Shown: one piece after another, positions 50,715 through 59,093 of the stretch
Layout of the letters: each line of letters opens with the position of its first letter
How positions within the stretch are numbered: position 1 is the first letter of the stretch
NCBI RefSeq assembly: GCF_000374005.1
Contig: NZ_KB893135.1
Coordinates: 497,371-561,370, forward strand
Origin: Kiloniella laminariae DSM 19542
Lineage (GTDB): Bacteria; Pseudomonadota; Alphaproteobacteria; Kiloniellales; Kiloniellaceae
Length of the DNA: 64,000 nucleotides
Direction of reading: 5' to 3'
The notes under the pieces: generated by a model
What the model was told of the DNA's origin: nothing
Databases searched by the model: none
The model's input: the letters and a program-made list of their open reading frames with translations, nothing else
Position numbers and translations under genes: made by a program

Positions 50715-52235
50715 TTACATGATCTTGAAAGCCGGATCAGCAACTGGCAAAGCTTCTGCCGTTGGTAACGGCGTTGCCTTGAATTTTGACTTGATCCCGT
50801 CAATCCATTGTTTGGATCTGGCATTGAGCTGGAACGCCTTGTTCATCGCCCGGCCCCGGGTCACCAGAATACCCAAATCAGCCCCTTCATAGCGATAATC
50901 ACCCGGCATCAGGATGCGCAGGAAGAAGGCCTCGGTTTCACTGTTTACCGCCCGGCGATGGTAATCGAAACGATCATACTCAACCGTCCCATCCGGCAGA
51001 AGTCGCCAGATCCCGCTTTCAGGTGCCTCGGTCAGGATATCCACGTTGTCGTCCGTATGCTTGATCACCATCTGGCACCAGTCATCAATGTTTTCACTGT
51101 CCGCCCAGCGTTCGTTCAATTCATTGACATCCAGCTTGAACGGCACATTGGAAAATTCCAGCAGATGGAACAGGAACAGCGGTGCATCCGCATGGGCAAA
51201 GGCCGCGTGGTTGGTCATGGAACTGGCCCCGGTGACCCGCGGGTTACATTCACCCAGATAAACTTCCCCGTCATCGGTATCGATCAGGAAGTCCAGCTCG
51301 AAATAGCCGCGATAGCCTTCCTTGACCAGTTGATTGCCAAAGCTCTCGGTATAGCGCCGGGCTTTTTCCAGAATAGACTCGCTAAAAGACCCCGGGAAAA
51401 TTTCGTTGCCACACCAGCCACCGCGATAAGGTGTCAGCTGCTTGAAACCGACCAGTTCAGTCATCAAAGGTCCGACAACTGTTCCGGCCTTGGTCGCACA
51501 GGCCTCAATGGCAGAACCCCGGTTGTTGATCCGCTTCATGATCTTGATTTCGCCCTGCCCGACGATTTTCTGTTCATAGCGTTTAAAGTCTTTTTCGCTC
51601 TTGATAAAGAAAGTTGTATGGCCGGAATCACCAAAGGCCGACTGCAAAACCAGATCTGTCCCGATTGGCTTGGACACCTCCTGAAGGTGTTTCCAGCTTT
51701 TCACCACACTCAGAACGTTTGGTACTGACGGAACCCCTGCCGCATTGCCAATACGCACCGTTTCGATCTTGTGGTCGATCTTCTCGCGCAGGGCAGCTTT
51801 GGGGAACCAGACGTCGATCCCGAGTTCTTTACAGATCTTTTCGATCCGGGCATCAAACATCAGGAAAACCACCTTGGGCTTTTTCTTGGAAGACTTGATC
51901 AGATCAATGACTTCTTTGTGCTCCAGCAGGTAAACATTGATATCCTCAATCGATTCAAATTCCGGATGTTCCGCTTCACTCGGAACAAAAACGTTTGGAT
52001 GGCGGCCATCAAAACAGTCTATATAGCTGATGTACTTGAAATTACGGCACCATTCATCAATCCCTAACAGATTGAAATTGGTCGCTGACACAAAGAAAAT
52101 CGGCTGTTCGTTCCGGTGAAAAAATCGCCGGATTTCTGACATGTTATTCAGTGTCTTAACTGCTTTTTTAGCTGATGAGCTTTTCCCTGAAACCACGGCT
52201 TTTTTAACAACTTTTTTTACGGCTTTATTATTCAT
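50715..52235 (-). CDS. ATP-grasp ligase (biotin carboxylase-like) with lysine-rich N-terminus
   Basis: 506 residues; GGGAGG just upstream supports the start at 52235. Residues 1-29 are strongly basic (KKVVKKAV and SSSAKKAVK), like a histone-H1-type tail, an odd start for an enzyme. The ATP-grasp core has DLVLQSAFGDSGHTTFFI, EIKIMKRINNRGSAIEACA and YFELDFLIDTDDGEVYLGEC, shortened here to FELDFLID and GECNPRVTG, the metal- and ATP-binding elements. It should join a carboxyl group to an amine or carbonate. It lies between a PLP decarboxylase gene (41-base gap) and a C45 acyltransferase gene, suggesting that the amine made by one is conjugated by the others. Confidence 0.78.
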   Translation of the reverse strand: MNNKAVKKVVKKAVVSGKSSSAKKAVKTLNNMSEIRRFFHRNEQPIFFVSATNFNLLGIDEWCRNFKYISYIDCFDGRHPNVFVPSEAEHPEFESIEDINVYLLEHKEVIDLIKSSKKKPKVVFLMFDARIEKICKELGIDVWFPKAALREKIDHKIETVRIGNAAGVPSVPNVLSVVKSWKHLQEVSKPIGTDLVLQSAFGDSGHTTFFIKSEKDFKRYEQKIVGQGEIKIMKRINNRGSAIEACATKAGTVVGPLMTELVGFKQLTPYRGGWCGNEIFPGSFSESILEKARRYTESFGNQLVKEGYRGYFELDFLIDTDDGEVYLGECNPRVTGASSMTNHAAFAHADAPLFLFHLLEFSNVPFKLDVNELNERWADSENIDDWCQMVIKHTDDNVDILTEAPESGIWRLLPDGTVEYDRFDYHRRAVNSETEAFFLRILMPGDYRYEGADLGILVTRGRAMNKAFQLNARSKQWIDGIKSKFKATPLPTAEALPVADPAFKIM

Positions 52236-52276
52236 AAATAGCCTCCCTGTTTATAGCGTTGTATTTCGGTATTGGC

Positions 52277-55042
52277 TTAGCGTTTCATCTGGTGCTGGAT
52301 TGCCTCTTCGGTAAAGACCCGCAGGCCCAGTTCGGGCCGATAGCCATGGATTTCCTTCACATCCAGCTTGCGGAGAAACTCGATAATTTCCATGCTTGCC
52401 ACCTGCCCCGGCACCAGGATCGGAAAGCCCGGGGGATAGGGGATGATAAAGGAGGCAGAAACCACATCACGCCCTGCTTCCATCGCATCATCGAGCGAGC
52501 GGTCACCCAGGCTCATGTATTCACAATTGTTCGCATCATAAGCGAGGAAAAAGGCCGTCCGCGAATCTCCTTCATCTCCGGGCAACTCTCCACTGGGACG
52601 GAACGCGTCGTGAAACCGCGAAAAGTCCGGGAGGGGGGGCAGATCTTCGACAACCGACTTGACCTTCAGTTCATGGATACGGCGTTCGGCCGGGCTCATG
52701 TCCTCAATTTCCTGTTCCAGGTCGTTGGCAATCTTGACCAGAACCTCGATCAGATAGGCGACAGAACTGCGCGTGGTGCCGATGTTGGTCATAAACAGCA
52801 CCGAATTACGCGAGGTCTTGTTGACCTGGATACCATACTTGTCCATCAGGACTTTGTTCTTAAAGGTATCCCCGTCCATCCCGGTTTGGCCGACATAGAG
52901 TGTAATGCGGGTCGCATCAAGGCAGAACTCGTCAATTTCCCAGGCATTCCAGATATCATTCCAGCCCTGTTCCAGATCGTAATAACTCTGGATACCGGAC
53001 TCCCGGAACTCGGCAGGCACCATGTCCCCCACCGTGAGAATACGGAAGAATTTGCGCAGCTGGGGATGGGTCATCACAGTCTGGCGCAGGACCATCGCCA
53101 TCTCGACCTGCTTTTGTACCAGCTCGAAACCTTCCAGCTCGACCTGTCGCCGCCCCACATCCAGCGATGCCAGGATCTGGTAGTTCGGCGAGGTTGAGGT
53201 GTGGGTCATATAGGCTTCGTGAAAGGACTCCTCGACCTTAGATTTGAAATCCTGGTCGTGAACATGGATCATCGATCCCTGGCGCAGCGATGTCAGTGTT
53301 TTGTGTGTAGACTGGGTCGCATAGGCGCGGATCCGCACCTGATCAGGATCGGGGTAAAGCCGGCGGCTGAGCCAGGCCTCATGATCATCCGGGTCAAGGT
53401 CCGCTGTTTCATCCTGATAACGTGTGTACTCTTCGCGATAGCTTTCCGACTTGTACCTCTCGCGCAGATGCGCCGCCGAAAACATCGCTGTACGCTGGCG
53501 ATAGGTGGGGCCGAAACGGGCAAAGCCGAACCAGGCCTCATCCCAGAGGAAAACCAGATCAGGTTTGATCGCCAGACATTCTTCCATCACCCGCTGGACA
53601 TTGTAGATAACCCCGTCAAAAGTACAGTTGGTCAAAAGCAGCATCTTGACCCGGTCAAGCTTGCCTTCACTGCGCAGTTTCAGAAGGCTTTCCTTGATCA
53701 CCTTGAGCGGCACCGCCCCGTACATGGAATATTCACTGAGCGGATAGGAATCCAGATAGACCACATTCGCTCCGGCCAACACCATGCCGTAGTGATGGGA
53801 TTTGTGGCAGTCGCGATCAACCAGCACAATATCATCGGGACGGACCAGCGCCTGAACCACAATCTTGTTACAGGTCGAGGTGCCGTTGGTGGCAAAGAAA
53901 GTCTGCTTGGATCCAAAAGCCCTGGAAGCAAGATCCTGGGCTTCCTTGATCGGCCCGCTTGGCTCGAGCAAGGAATCAAGCCCGCCCGAGGTCGATGAGG
54001 TTTCTGCGAGGAAGATATTGATCCCGTAAAACTCTCCCATGTCCTGGATCCAGTGGGACTTGATAATCGACTTGCCGCGGGAAATTGGCAGCGCATGAAA
54101 CACGCCCGTCGGCTTGGAAGAGTATGTTTTCAGTGCGGTAAAAAACGGGGTCTTGTAGCGGTCTTCTACCCCACGCACGATATTCAGGTGCAGTTCAAAA
54201 AAATCTTCACTGTTATAGAACACCCGGCGACAGGTCTTACCAACCCGCCCCGCCACATCCTCAACCGACTGATCAGTTACAAGAAACAGATCAACCTCGG
54301 GCCGGATGCGGGAAATTGCATCGGCAAGAATGATTCCGTATTCGCTGGAATCAACATCATCAATACCGTCAAGTTTGGTATCCCTGAGATACTTACTCAG
54401 AACCGGCAAGCCATTTTCAGAATGGAGATCAAAATTGAACCGGATCACCACCGACTGAATGCTGTGGTTAAAGGAAACTGCGATCAGGGCATCATCAAGA
54501 CTTGGGACAAAAATCGGCGCGTAGGTACAGCGGTCTTCGTCCCGACGCATTCCTGCCAGCGCCGCCCGTTGGGATTCCGCTTGGGCATTGGTCAGGTCAT
54601 CGACGATCAGGACTTCAAAATAGGGGCGCTTTCGGGCGCGATCAAAACTGGTATAGGGGGCTGATTCAATGCCAGAATCCCGTTCAGCTTCGGTCTCGGC
54701 AGCACCATCAAGAATGATATGTTTTCTGCGATATTCACCGCTGAGCAGTGCAGAAGCTATCCGGGAGACCTTGTTCGCGAGAAGATCAAATTCTTCGAGC
54801 TGTTCATCACGAACCAGTTGTTGGAAAACTTGGGATCCCGGAAAGGCCCAGTAGATTTCGACCGGAGCAAGATAGGCGAGCAGCTCGCGGACCTTTTCAA
54901 TATTTTTTTCCCGGTTCGTACCGCCATTGGCAATCTGGCGGGTGGTGCTTTTTAATTTGTTCCAGGTATCAATGCGAAACTGCGAGGCGTTGTAATAATG
55001 ACTGAGTGATTGCTGGTTATAAATCTTTTTAGCTTTCGCCAT
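52277..55042 (-). CDS. Orn/Lys/Arg decarboxylase-family PLP enzyme
   Basis: 921 residues, longer than the usual 710-760 for biodegradative decarboxylases. A roughly 300-residue N-terminal region contains a receiver-like wing domain (VLIVDDLTNAQ, DLFLVTDQSVEDVAG). The PLP core has FATNGTSTCNKIV, DRDCHKSHHYG, LFLWDEAWFGFARF-type DEAWFGFARF and STHKTLTSLRQGS with Lys581. A C-terminal domain (EDLPPLPDFSRF to the end) fits the family. It probably decarboxylates a basic amino acid, arginine being likely given the nearby amidase and GABA aminotransferase, but substrate is not certain. The start follows GAGGGA. Confidence 0.85.
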   Translation of the reverse strand: MAKAKKIYNQQSLSHYYNASQFRIDTWNKLKSTTRQIANGGTNREKNIEKVRELLAYLAPVEIYWAFPGSQVFQQLVRDEQLEEFDLLANKVSRIASALLSGEYRRKHIILDGAAETEAERDSGIESAPYTSFDRARKRPYFEVLIVDDLTNAQAESQRAALAGMRRDEDRCTYAPIFVPSLDDALIAVSFNHSIQSVVIRFNFDLHSENGLPVLSKYLRDTKLDGIDDVDSSEYGIILADAISRIRPEVDLFLVTDQSVEDVAGRVGKTCRRVFYNSEDFFELHLNIVRGVEDRYKTPFFTALKTYSSKPTGVFHALPISRGKSIIKSHWIQDMGEFYGINIFLAETSSTSGGLDSLLEPSGPIKEAQDLASRAFGSKQTFFATNGTSTCNKIVVQALVRPDDIVLVDRDCHKSHHYGMVLAGANVVYLDSYPLSEYSMYGAVPLKVIKESLLKLRSEGKLDRVKMLLLTNCTFDGVIYNVQRVMEECLAIKPDLVFLWDEAWFGFARFGPTYRQRTAMFSAAHLRERYKSESYREEYTRYQDETADLDPDDHEAWLSRRLYPDPDQVRIRAYATQSTHKTLTSLRQGSMIHVHDQDFKSKVEESFHEAYMTHTSTSPNYQILASLDVGRRQVELEGFELVQKQVEMAMVLRQTVMTHPQLRKFFRILTVGDMVPAEFRESGIQSYYDLEQGWNDIWNAWEIDEFCLDATRITLYVGQTGMDGDTFKNKVLMDKYGIQVNKTSRNSVLFMTNIGTTRSSVAYLIEVLVKIANDLEQEIEDMSPAERRIHELKVKSVVEDLPPLPDFSRFHDAFRPSGELPGDEGDSRTAFFLAYDANNCEYMSLGDRSLDDAMEAGRDVVSASFIIPYPPGFPILVPGQVASMEIIEFLRKLDVKEIHGYRPELGLRVFTEEAIQHQMKR

Positions 55043-55154
55043 TTGTCCCTCTTCCCTGCTAACTTATTTTTTAACATGATTATGGGTACCGATTTTTTGT
55101 AACCTTAGCCTCTTTCCGGGCTGTTCCTTCCATTGTCTTCTTGGAAAATCCACT

Positions 55155-55191
55155 GCTGTCAGTTCACCTGTGACCCAGATGAACTGACAGC
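55155..55191 (-). terminator. intercistronic hairpin, 12-base perfect arms
   Basis: GCTGTCAGTTCA (55155-55166) pairs exactly with TGAACTGACAGC (55180-55191). On the minus strand it follows the amidase stop by 10 bases and is followed by GATTTTCC. It probably separates the amidase transcript from the decarboxylase unit. Confidence 0.6.
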
Positions 55192-55201
55192 GTCTATATG
55201 T

Positions 55202-56065
55202 TTAACTGTGAATATTGCGGTGGGGCATCTGAAGAGGCCCCAGACTGTCGTGATATTCGTGACTAAAGCGGGATCTGTCATAGACAGAGAAATCGACATT
55301 GCGGTCACGGAAGCTTTTGAGAACCTGCCCCAACCCATTCTGCCCCAGTGCGCGCTGACGACGCACCAGATCCATATCGATCTCAATCGGGATGATTTCC
55401 TCGCTGCCCCGGGCTTCGTAAAGCATGTTCCCACCCGGTCCAACCACACAGGATCGTCCAATACCGCCCGCTCCGATACCATTGATATCAAAAACATAAC
55501 ACTGGAACTGGGCCGCAGTAGCCCGGGCAATGGCAAGCTCGACATCCCTGTCTGTCGTTCCCGTCAGGACCGGATGCAGCAAGACTTCCGCCCCCATGGC
55601 CGCAAGCGTCCGGGTGGTTTCCGGGAACCAGATATCATAACAGATCGAGAAACCGAAACGCCCGACCTGGGGAACATCAAACACCAGGAACTCTGTCCCG
55701 CCAGTAACCCCGGTTTCGTAAGGCATAAAGGGGAACATCTTGTCATAGCGACCCACGATCTCGCCATTGGGATTGATCACGACCGAGCTGTTGTAAATAC
55801 CGGTTTCGCGGCGTTCAAACATCGAACCGGGTATCAGCCAGATTTTATGCTGAGCAGCCAGTTCCTGAAAAATCTCTATCTGCGTGGATATTGTTTCAGG
55901 GTGATTACCTTGTAGCGGGCCAAAGGGAGCAAGCTCGCTAAAAAGGATCATATCGAGCCAGGGGAAACGAGCAAGAGCAACCTCAACCCGCAACTTCATG
56001 GCAGAGATATTTTCCTGACTTGCGGATACATACATCTGTATCCCTGCGATCGAAAACGGTGTCAT
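55202..56065 (-). CDS. nitrilase-superfamily carbon-nitrogen hydrolase
   Basis: 287 residues. The catalytic triad is visible: Glu in LFSELAPFGP, Lys in GRYDKMFPFMPYE and Cys in GFSICYDIWFPE. These enzymes hydrolyse amides such as N-carbamoylputrescine or omega-amidated acids. The neighbouring PLP decarboxylase and GABA aminotransferase make a polyamine-related amide a reasonable substrate, but this is inference. The gene is bounded on both sides by strong hairpins and may be its own transcript. Confidence 0.85.
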   Translation of the reverse strand: MTPFSIAGIQMYVSASQENISAMKLRVEVALARFPWLDMILFSELAPFGPLQGNHPETISTQIEIFQELAAQHKIWLIPGSMFERRETGIYNSSVVINPNGEIVGRYDKMFPFMPYETGVTGGTEFLVFDVPQVGRFGFSICYDIWFPETTRTLAAMGAEVLLHPVLTGTTDRDVELAIARATAAQFQCYVFDINGIGAGGIGRSCVVGPGGNMLYEARGSEEIIPIEIDMDLVRRQRALGQNGLGQVLKSFRDRNVDFSVYDRSRFSHEYHDSLGPLQMPHRNIHS

Positions 56066-56134
56066 CTATCTCTTTTCAATTTATTCCGATCCCTCAGAAA
56101 AAGATCAGAAACAATAATTTAGATCGAACTGCCC

Positions 56135-56166
56135 GTCCTCTATCAGACAAAAATCTGATAGAGGAC
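56135..56166. other. intercistronic hairpin, 13-base perfect arms
   Basis: GTCCTCTATCAGA (56135-56147) pairs exactly with its complement at 56154-56166 around CAAAAA. There is no T-run on either strand. It lies between the GABA aminotransferase stop and the amidase start and may stabilise or process the mRNA. Confidence 0.6.
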
Positions 56167-56195
56167 ATAGCAGAACACATTAACCTGCGCGCTGT

Positions 56196-57485
56196 CTAGC
56201 CCACGGCACACTGAACCAGTGCGGTCTCCAGAAGATCAAGCCCCTCGTCAACCACAACATCAGAAGCCGTCAGAGGCACCAGAATGCGGATCGTATTCCC
56301 ATATATACCACAGGACAGCAGGATAAGACCATTTTCCAGGGCCTTGGCACAAAGCTTCTTGGCCATATCAGGGTCAGGTGTGTTTCCGGATTTGTCTTTC
56401 ATCAGCTCAAAAGCAATCATGCCTCCGAGATTACGAACGGCTCCGATTGCCGGAACATCATTGCGGTTGCTCAGCGCATGCAGCCGATCCGTCGCTTTCT
56501 TGCCCAGTGCGACCGCCTTGCCATTCAGACCTTCTTTTTCAATCACATCAAGAACAGCCAGGGCCGCAGCACAGCCAAGCGGGCTACCGCCGTAGGTTCC
56601 GCCCAGACCGCCAGGAGCCGGCGCATCCATAATGTGTGCCTTGCCGACAACACCGGAAAGCGGGAAGCCACCAGCCAAGCTTTTGGCCATGGTAATCATA
56701 TCCGGTTCAACGCCGGAATGTTCGATAGCAAAGGTTTTTCCTGTCCGGGCAAAACCGGTCTGGATTTCATCTGCGATCAAAAGGATACCATATTCATCAC
56801 AGATCTCGCGCAGCTTGCCGATGAACCCAGGGGACGCGATATAAAAGCCCCCTTCTCCCTGCACAGGCTCGATGATCAAAGCGGCAATGCGATTGGGATC
56901 AACATCTGCTTTAAAGATCGTCTTGAGCGCCTCAAGTGAATCTTCTTCGCTCACGCCATGGTTTGGCATCGGGTAAGGTATATGGAAGATATCACCCGGG
57001 AAGGGACCAAAACCAACTTTATAGGGAACAACTTTACCCGTCAGCCCCATGGTCAGGTTGGTGCGGCCATGAAATCCGCCAGAAAAAGCAATGACACCCG
57101 GGCGTCCTGTGTGGGCGCGGGCAATCTTGATCGCATTCTCCACTGCCTCTGCACCGGTCGTCAGGAACAGGGTTTTTTTCGGGGTCGGCCCGGGCGCCAG
57201 ACGGTTGAGACGTTCGGCAAGCTCCACATAGGTTTCATAAGGCACAACCTGATAGGCCGTATGGGTGAAACGCTCCAGCTGCTGCTGAACCGCCGCCATA
57301 ACGTCGGGATGGCGGTGTCCAGTATTCAGCACAGCAATCCCGCCCGCAAAGTCAACATAACGTCGGCCTTCAACATCCCACAGCTCGGCATTTTCAGCCC
57401 GGTCAGCAAAGACATTTGTTGCTGTCGCCACACCGCGCGGAATCGCATTATCCCGTCTTGTCGTGAGTGAAGAATTATTCATCAT
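56196..57485 (-). CDS. gabT: 4-aminobutyrate aminotransferase
   Basis: About 429 residues from the ATG at 57485, just after AAGGAAAAG; a longer frame reaches 57530. FADRAENAELWDVEGRRYVD, then LFLTTGAEAVENAIKIARAH, LLIADEIQTGFARTGKTF and MITMAKSLAGGFPLSGVVG, with the PLP lysine in MAKSLAGG, match GabT. It moves the amino group of GABA to 2-oxoglutarate, giving succinate semialdehyde. No gabD is adjacent. It may serve breakdown of amines made or handled by the downstream genes. Confidence 0.9.
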   Translation of the reverse strand: MMNNSSLTTRRDNAIPRGVATATNVFADRAENAELWDVEGRRYVDFAGGIAVLNTGHRHPDVMAAVQQQLERFTHTAYQVVPYETYVELAERLNRLAPGPTPKKTLFLTTGAEAVENAIKIARAHTGRPGVIAFSGGFHGRTNLTMGLTGKVVPYKVGFGPFPGDIFHIPYPMPNHGVSEEDSLEALKTIFKADVDPNRIAALIIEPVQGEGGFYIASPGFIGKLREICDEYGILLIADEIQTGFARTGKTFAIEHSGVEPDMITMAKSLAGGFPLSGVVGKAHIMDAPAPGGLGGTYGGSPLGCAAALAVLDVIEKEGLNGKAVALGKKATDRLHALSNRNDVPAIGAVRNLGGMIAFELMKDKSGNTPDPDMAKKLCAKALENGLILLSCGIYGNTIRILVPLTASDVVVDEGLDLLETALVQCAVG

Positions 57486-57573
57486 CTTTTCCTTATCTGA
57501 TTGAGAAAGGCTGCAAAACCTCCCTGACACACCTTTCGGAAAGCGTCGGGGTTTCTCAGCCAGTCGGCCATTT

Positions 57574-58155
57574 TCAGCCGTTTAATGCCATTGCGATATC
57601 AATAATCGGAACCGCATCCTGCCCGGAGGACAAGGGCTGTTCAGAATTTTGAACAGATGTATTCTCATTGTTGTCCTGCCCAAAAGCAAGAGGGCTGATA
57701 AGGGCAGCGCGTTTTTTGATCTCTTCCTGACTGAGAACCTCGGTTTTTTTACTCAGGATCCAGACATGCCCAAAAGGATCGACCAGTTTCCCCGTCCGCT
57801 CGCCCCAATAGACATCTTCCAGCGGCAGCAACACATGGGAATAGGCTTTGACTGCACGCGCCCAAACGGCATCCAGTTCCGGAAGATAGAGCTGCAAGGC
57901 TGTGGGTGCCCCGCCCAAAGAAGCAGGAGACAGGATACCATAGGCGGGCATTTCATCGTTGAGCAAAATAACGGAGTTTCCGATTTTCAGTTCTGATCTT
58001 AAAATCGTCAGACCATCATCGGATAGCAGTCTTGAAAGCTCTTTGGCGCCAAAAATCTCACAATAGAACTCAATGGCTGCCGCAGCATCCTGCACCACAA
58101 GAACCGGCGTAGATGTATGGTATCCCTTGGGTACCGGGTTAATCTTTCGCGCCAA
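57574..58155 (-). CDS. VOC/glyoxalase-family protein (PhnB-like)
   Basis: 193 residues from a TTG at 58155 that follows GAGG. The domain covers residues 15-135: STPVLVVQDAAAAIEFYCEI, FGAKELSRLL, and VYWGERTGKLVDPFGHVWIL, the latter being the usual PhnB/VOC end. The C-terminal 55 residues are polar with a SEQPLSSGQ segment and look disordered. Such proteins may bind metal and act on small molecules or give resistance; function here is unknown. Confidence 0.8.
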   Translation of the reverse strand: MARKINPVPKGYHTSTPVLVVQDAAAAIEFYCEIFGAKELSRLLSDDGLTILRSELKIGNSVILLNDEMPAYGILSPASLGGAPTALQLYLPELDAVWARAVKAYSHVLLPLEDVYWGERTGKLVDPFGHVWILSKKTEVLSQEEIKKRAALISPLAFGQDNNENTSVQNSEQPLSSGQDAVPIIDIAMALNG

Positions 58156-58253
58156 TTTTTACCTCTATCTTCTTTCACTGCATCTCCGGGGATGCTATTA
58201 CTTAAAATTCATCATGGATCATGCTGTAGTAAAAAAAGGAACCTGTCAACAAC

Positions 58254-58640
58254 ATGGATCAAGATGTAGCGTTAGGCGTGACCCTGACCATTACACAGTC
58301 CGACCTGCCTTTTCTGCGGACGGCAGCAAGGCTGGGTGAATTTCCGGTGGTCTATCGGGTTCACCGACAGCAAAAAGGCGGGGGCTTTGGCGACCAGAGC
58401 AAACATCCCTTTTCTTGGGGAGTTCTGGTTTATGTCGACGGGCAACTTGCCCGGATCAATTCAGCCCGCGGGTTTGGCCGGGAATGGAATGATCTGGCCC
58501 GGGTCGAGCGTTGGCTCCGCGCCCAGGGTTTCCGTTACTGGTGGACCAGAAATGATCTTGAACCCATCGGCGACCTGACAGGTATAGACGAGGAAGACGA
58601 GGACCTTGCCCCGATTCCTCAGGGTTTTTATGCCCCATAA
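58254..58640 (+). CDS. hypothetical protein, 128 residues
   Basis: Residues 40-100 are rich in Trp, Arg and Gly: KHPFSWGVLVYVDGQLARIN, then GFGREWNDLARVERWLRAQGFRYWW, shortened here as REWNDLARVERWLRAQGF. The C-terminus is acidic (GIDEEDEDL). No signal or membrane segment is present. I do not recognise a family. The frame has normal local codon character and stands alone between the VOC gene and a small membrane protein gene. The ribosome site AAGGAA is somewhat distant. Confidence 0.65.
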   Translation: MDQDVALGVTLTITQSDLPFLRTAARLGEFPVVYRVHRQQKGGGFGDQSKHPFSWGVLVYVDGQLARINSARGFGREWNDLARVERWLRAQGFRYWWTRNDLEPIGDLTGIDEEDEDLAPIPQGFYAP

Positions 58641-58668
58641 CATCCTGAGGGTCTTTGTGAAGCAGTGA

Positions 58669-58911
58669 TCAGCCGCGGTACCCGCGTTGGGACGAAAGTG
58701 CCTGCAACAGATCGGGGCCACCCAGCAGTCCCAGCAAATGCGGTACCATCAATACAAAGACAATCACACCAAGAAACTGGATCGCCGTCGGTGAGATCCA
58801 GCGGATTGTTCCCGGAACCCGCGGACGGCTCGCCCACCATCCCGCTGCAGCCACAACAGCTGCAGCCCCTGCCATAACAGCCAGGGTTTCATATAAATCC
58901 GGTCCCGGCAT
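58669..58911 (-). CDS. small membrane protein, 80 residues
   Basis: Two hydrophobic segments, about residues 10-27 (AVMAGAAAVVAAAGWWA) and 43-62 (AIQFLGVIVFVLMVPHLLGLL), are linked by RPRVPGTIRWISP. No family is recognised. It converges with the 128-residue gene. It is short and supported mainly by composition, so it may be spurious. Confidence 0.5.
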   Translation of the reverse strand: MPGPDLYETLAVMAGAAAVVAAAGWWASRPRVPGTIRWISPTAIQFLGVIVFVLMVPHLLGLLGGPDLLQALSSQRGYRG

Positions 58912-59045
58912 TGTGTCTCGCTGATACAGAGTTTCTAAAAACCGCGAAAGTACGGCCTCTTCTTGCCTGATCAGATATTATCTGCCCGGCATACAATCAA
59001 GCTGAATGATCAGCTGCGGTTGAGAAATGATCCTTACGCAAAAAA

Positions 59046-59072
59046 AACGGCCCTGTTAGCAGGACCGTTTTT
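59046..59072 (-). terminator. terminator of the DUF2336 gene
   Basis: AACGGCCCTG (59046-59055) pairs with CAGGACCGTT (59060-59069) with one G-U pair and a 4-base loop. On the minus strand it ends in a run of seven or eight T, 25 bases after the DUF2336 stop. Confidence 0.82.
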
Positions 59073-59093
59073 CAATAGGAATGATATGGTGAA

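Noticed and set aside
50715..52235. Reading the ATP-grasp gene as the biotin carboxylase of an acyl-CoA carboxylase
   Set aside because: There is no biotin-carrier or carboxyltransferase gene nearby, and the core motifs fit generic ATP-grasp ligases better.
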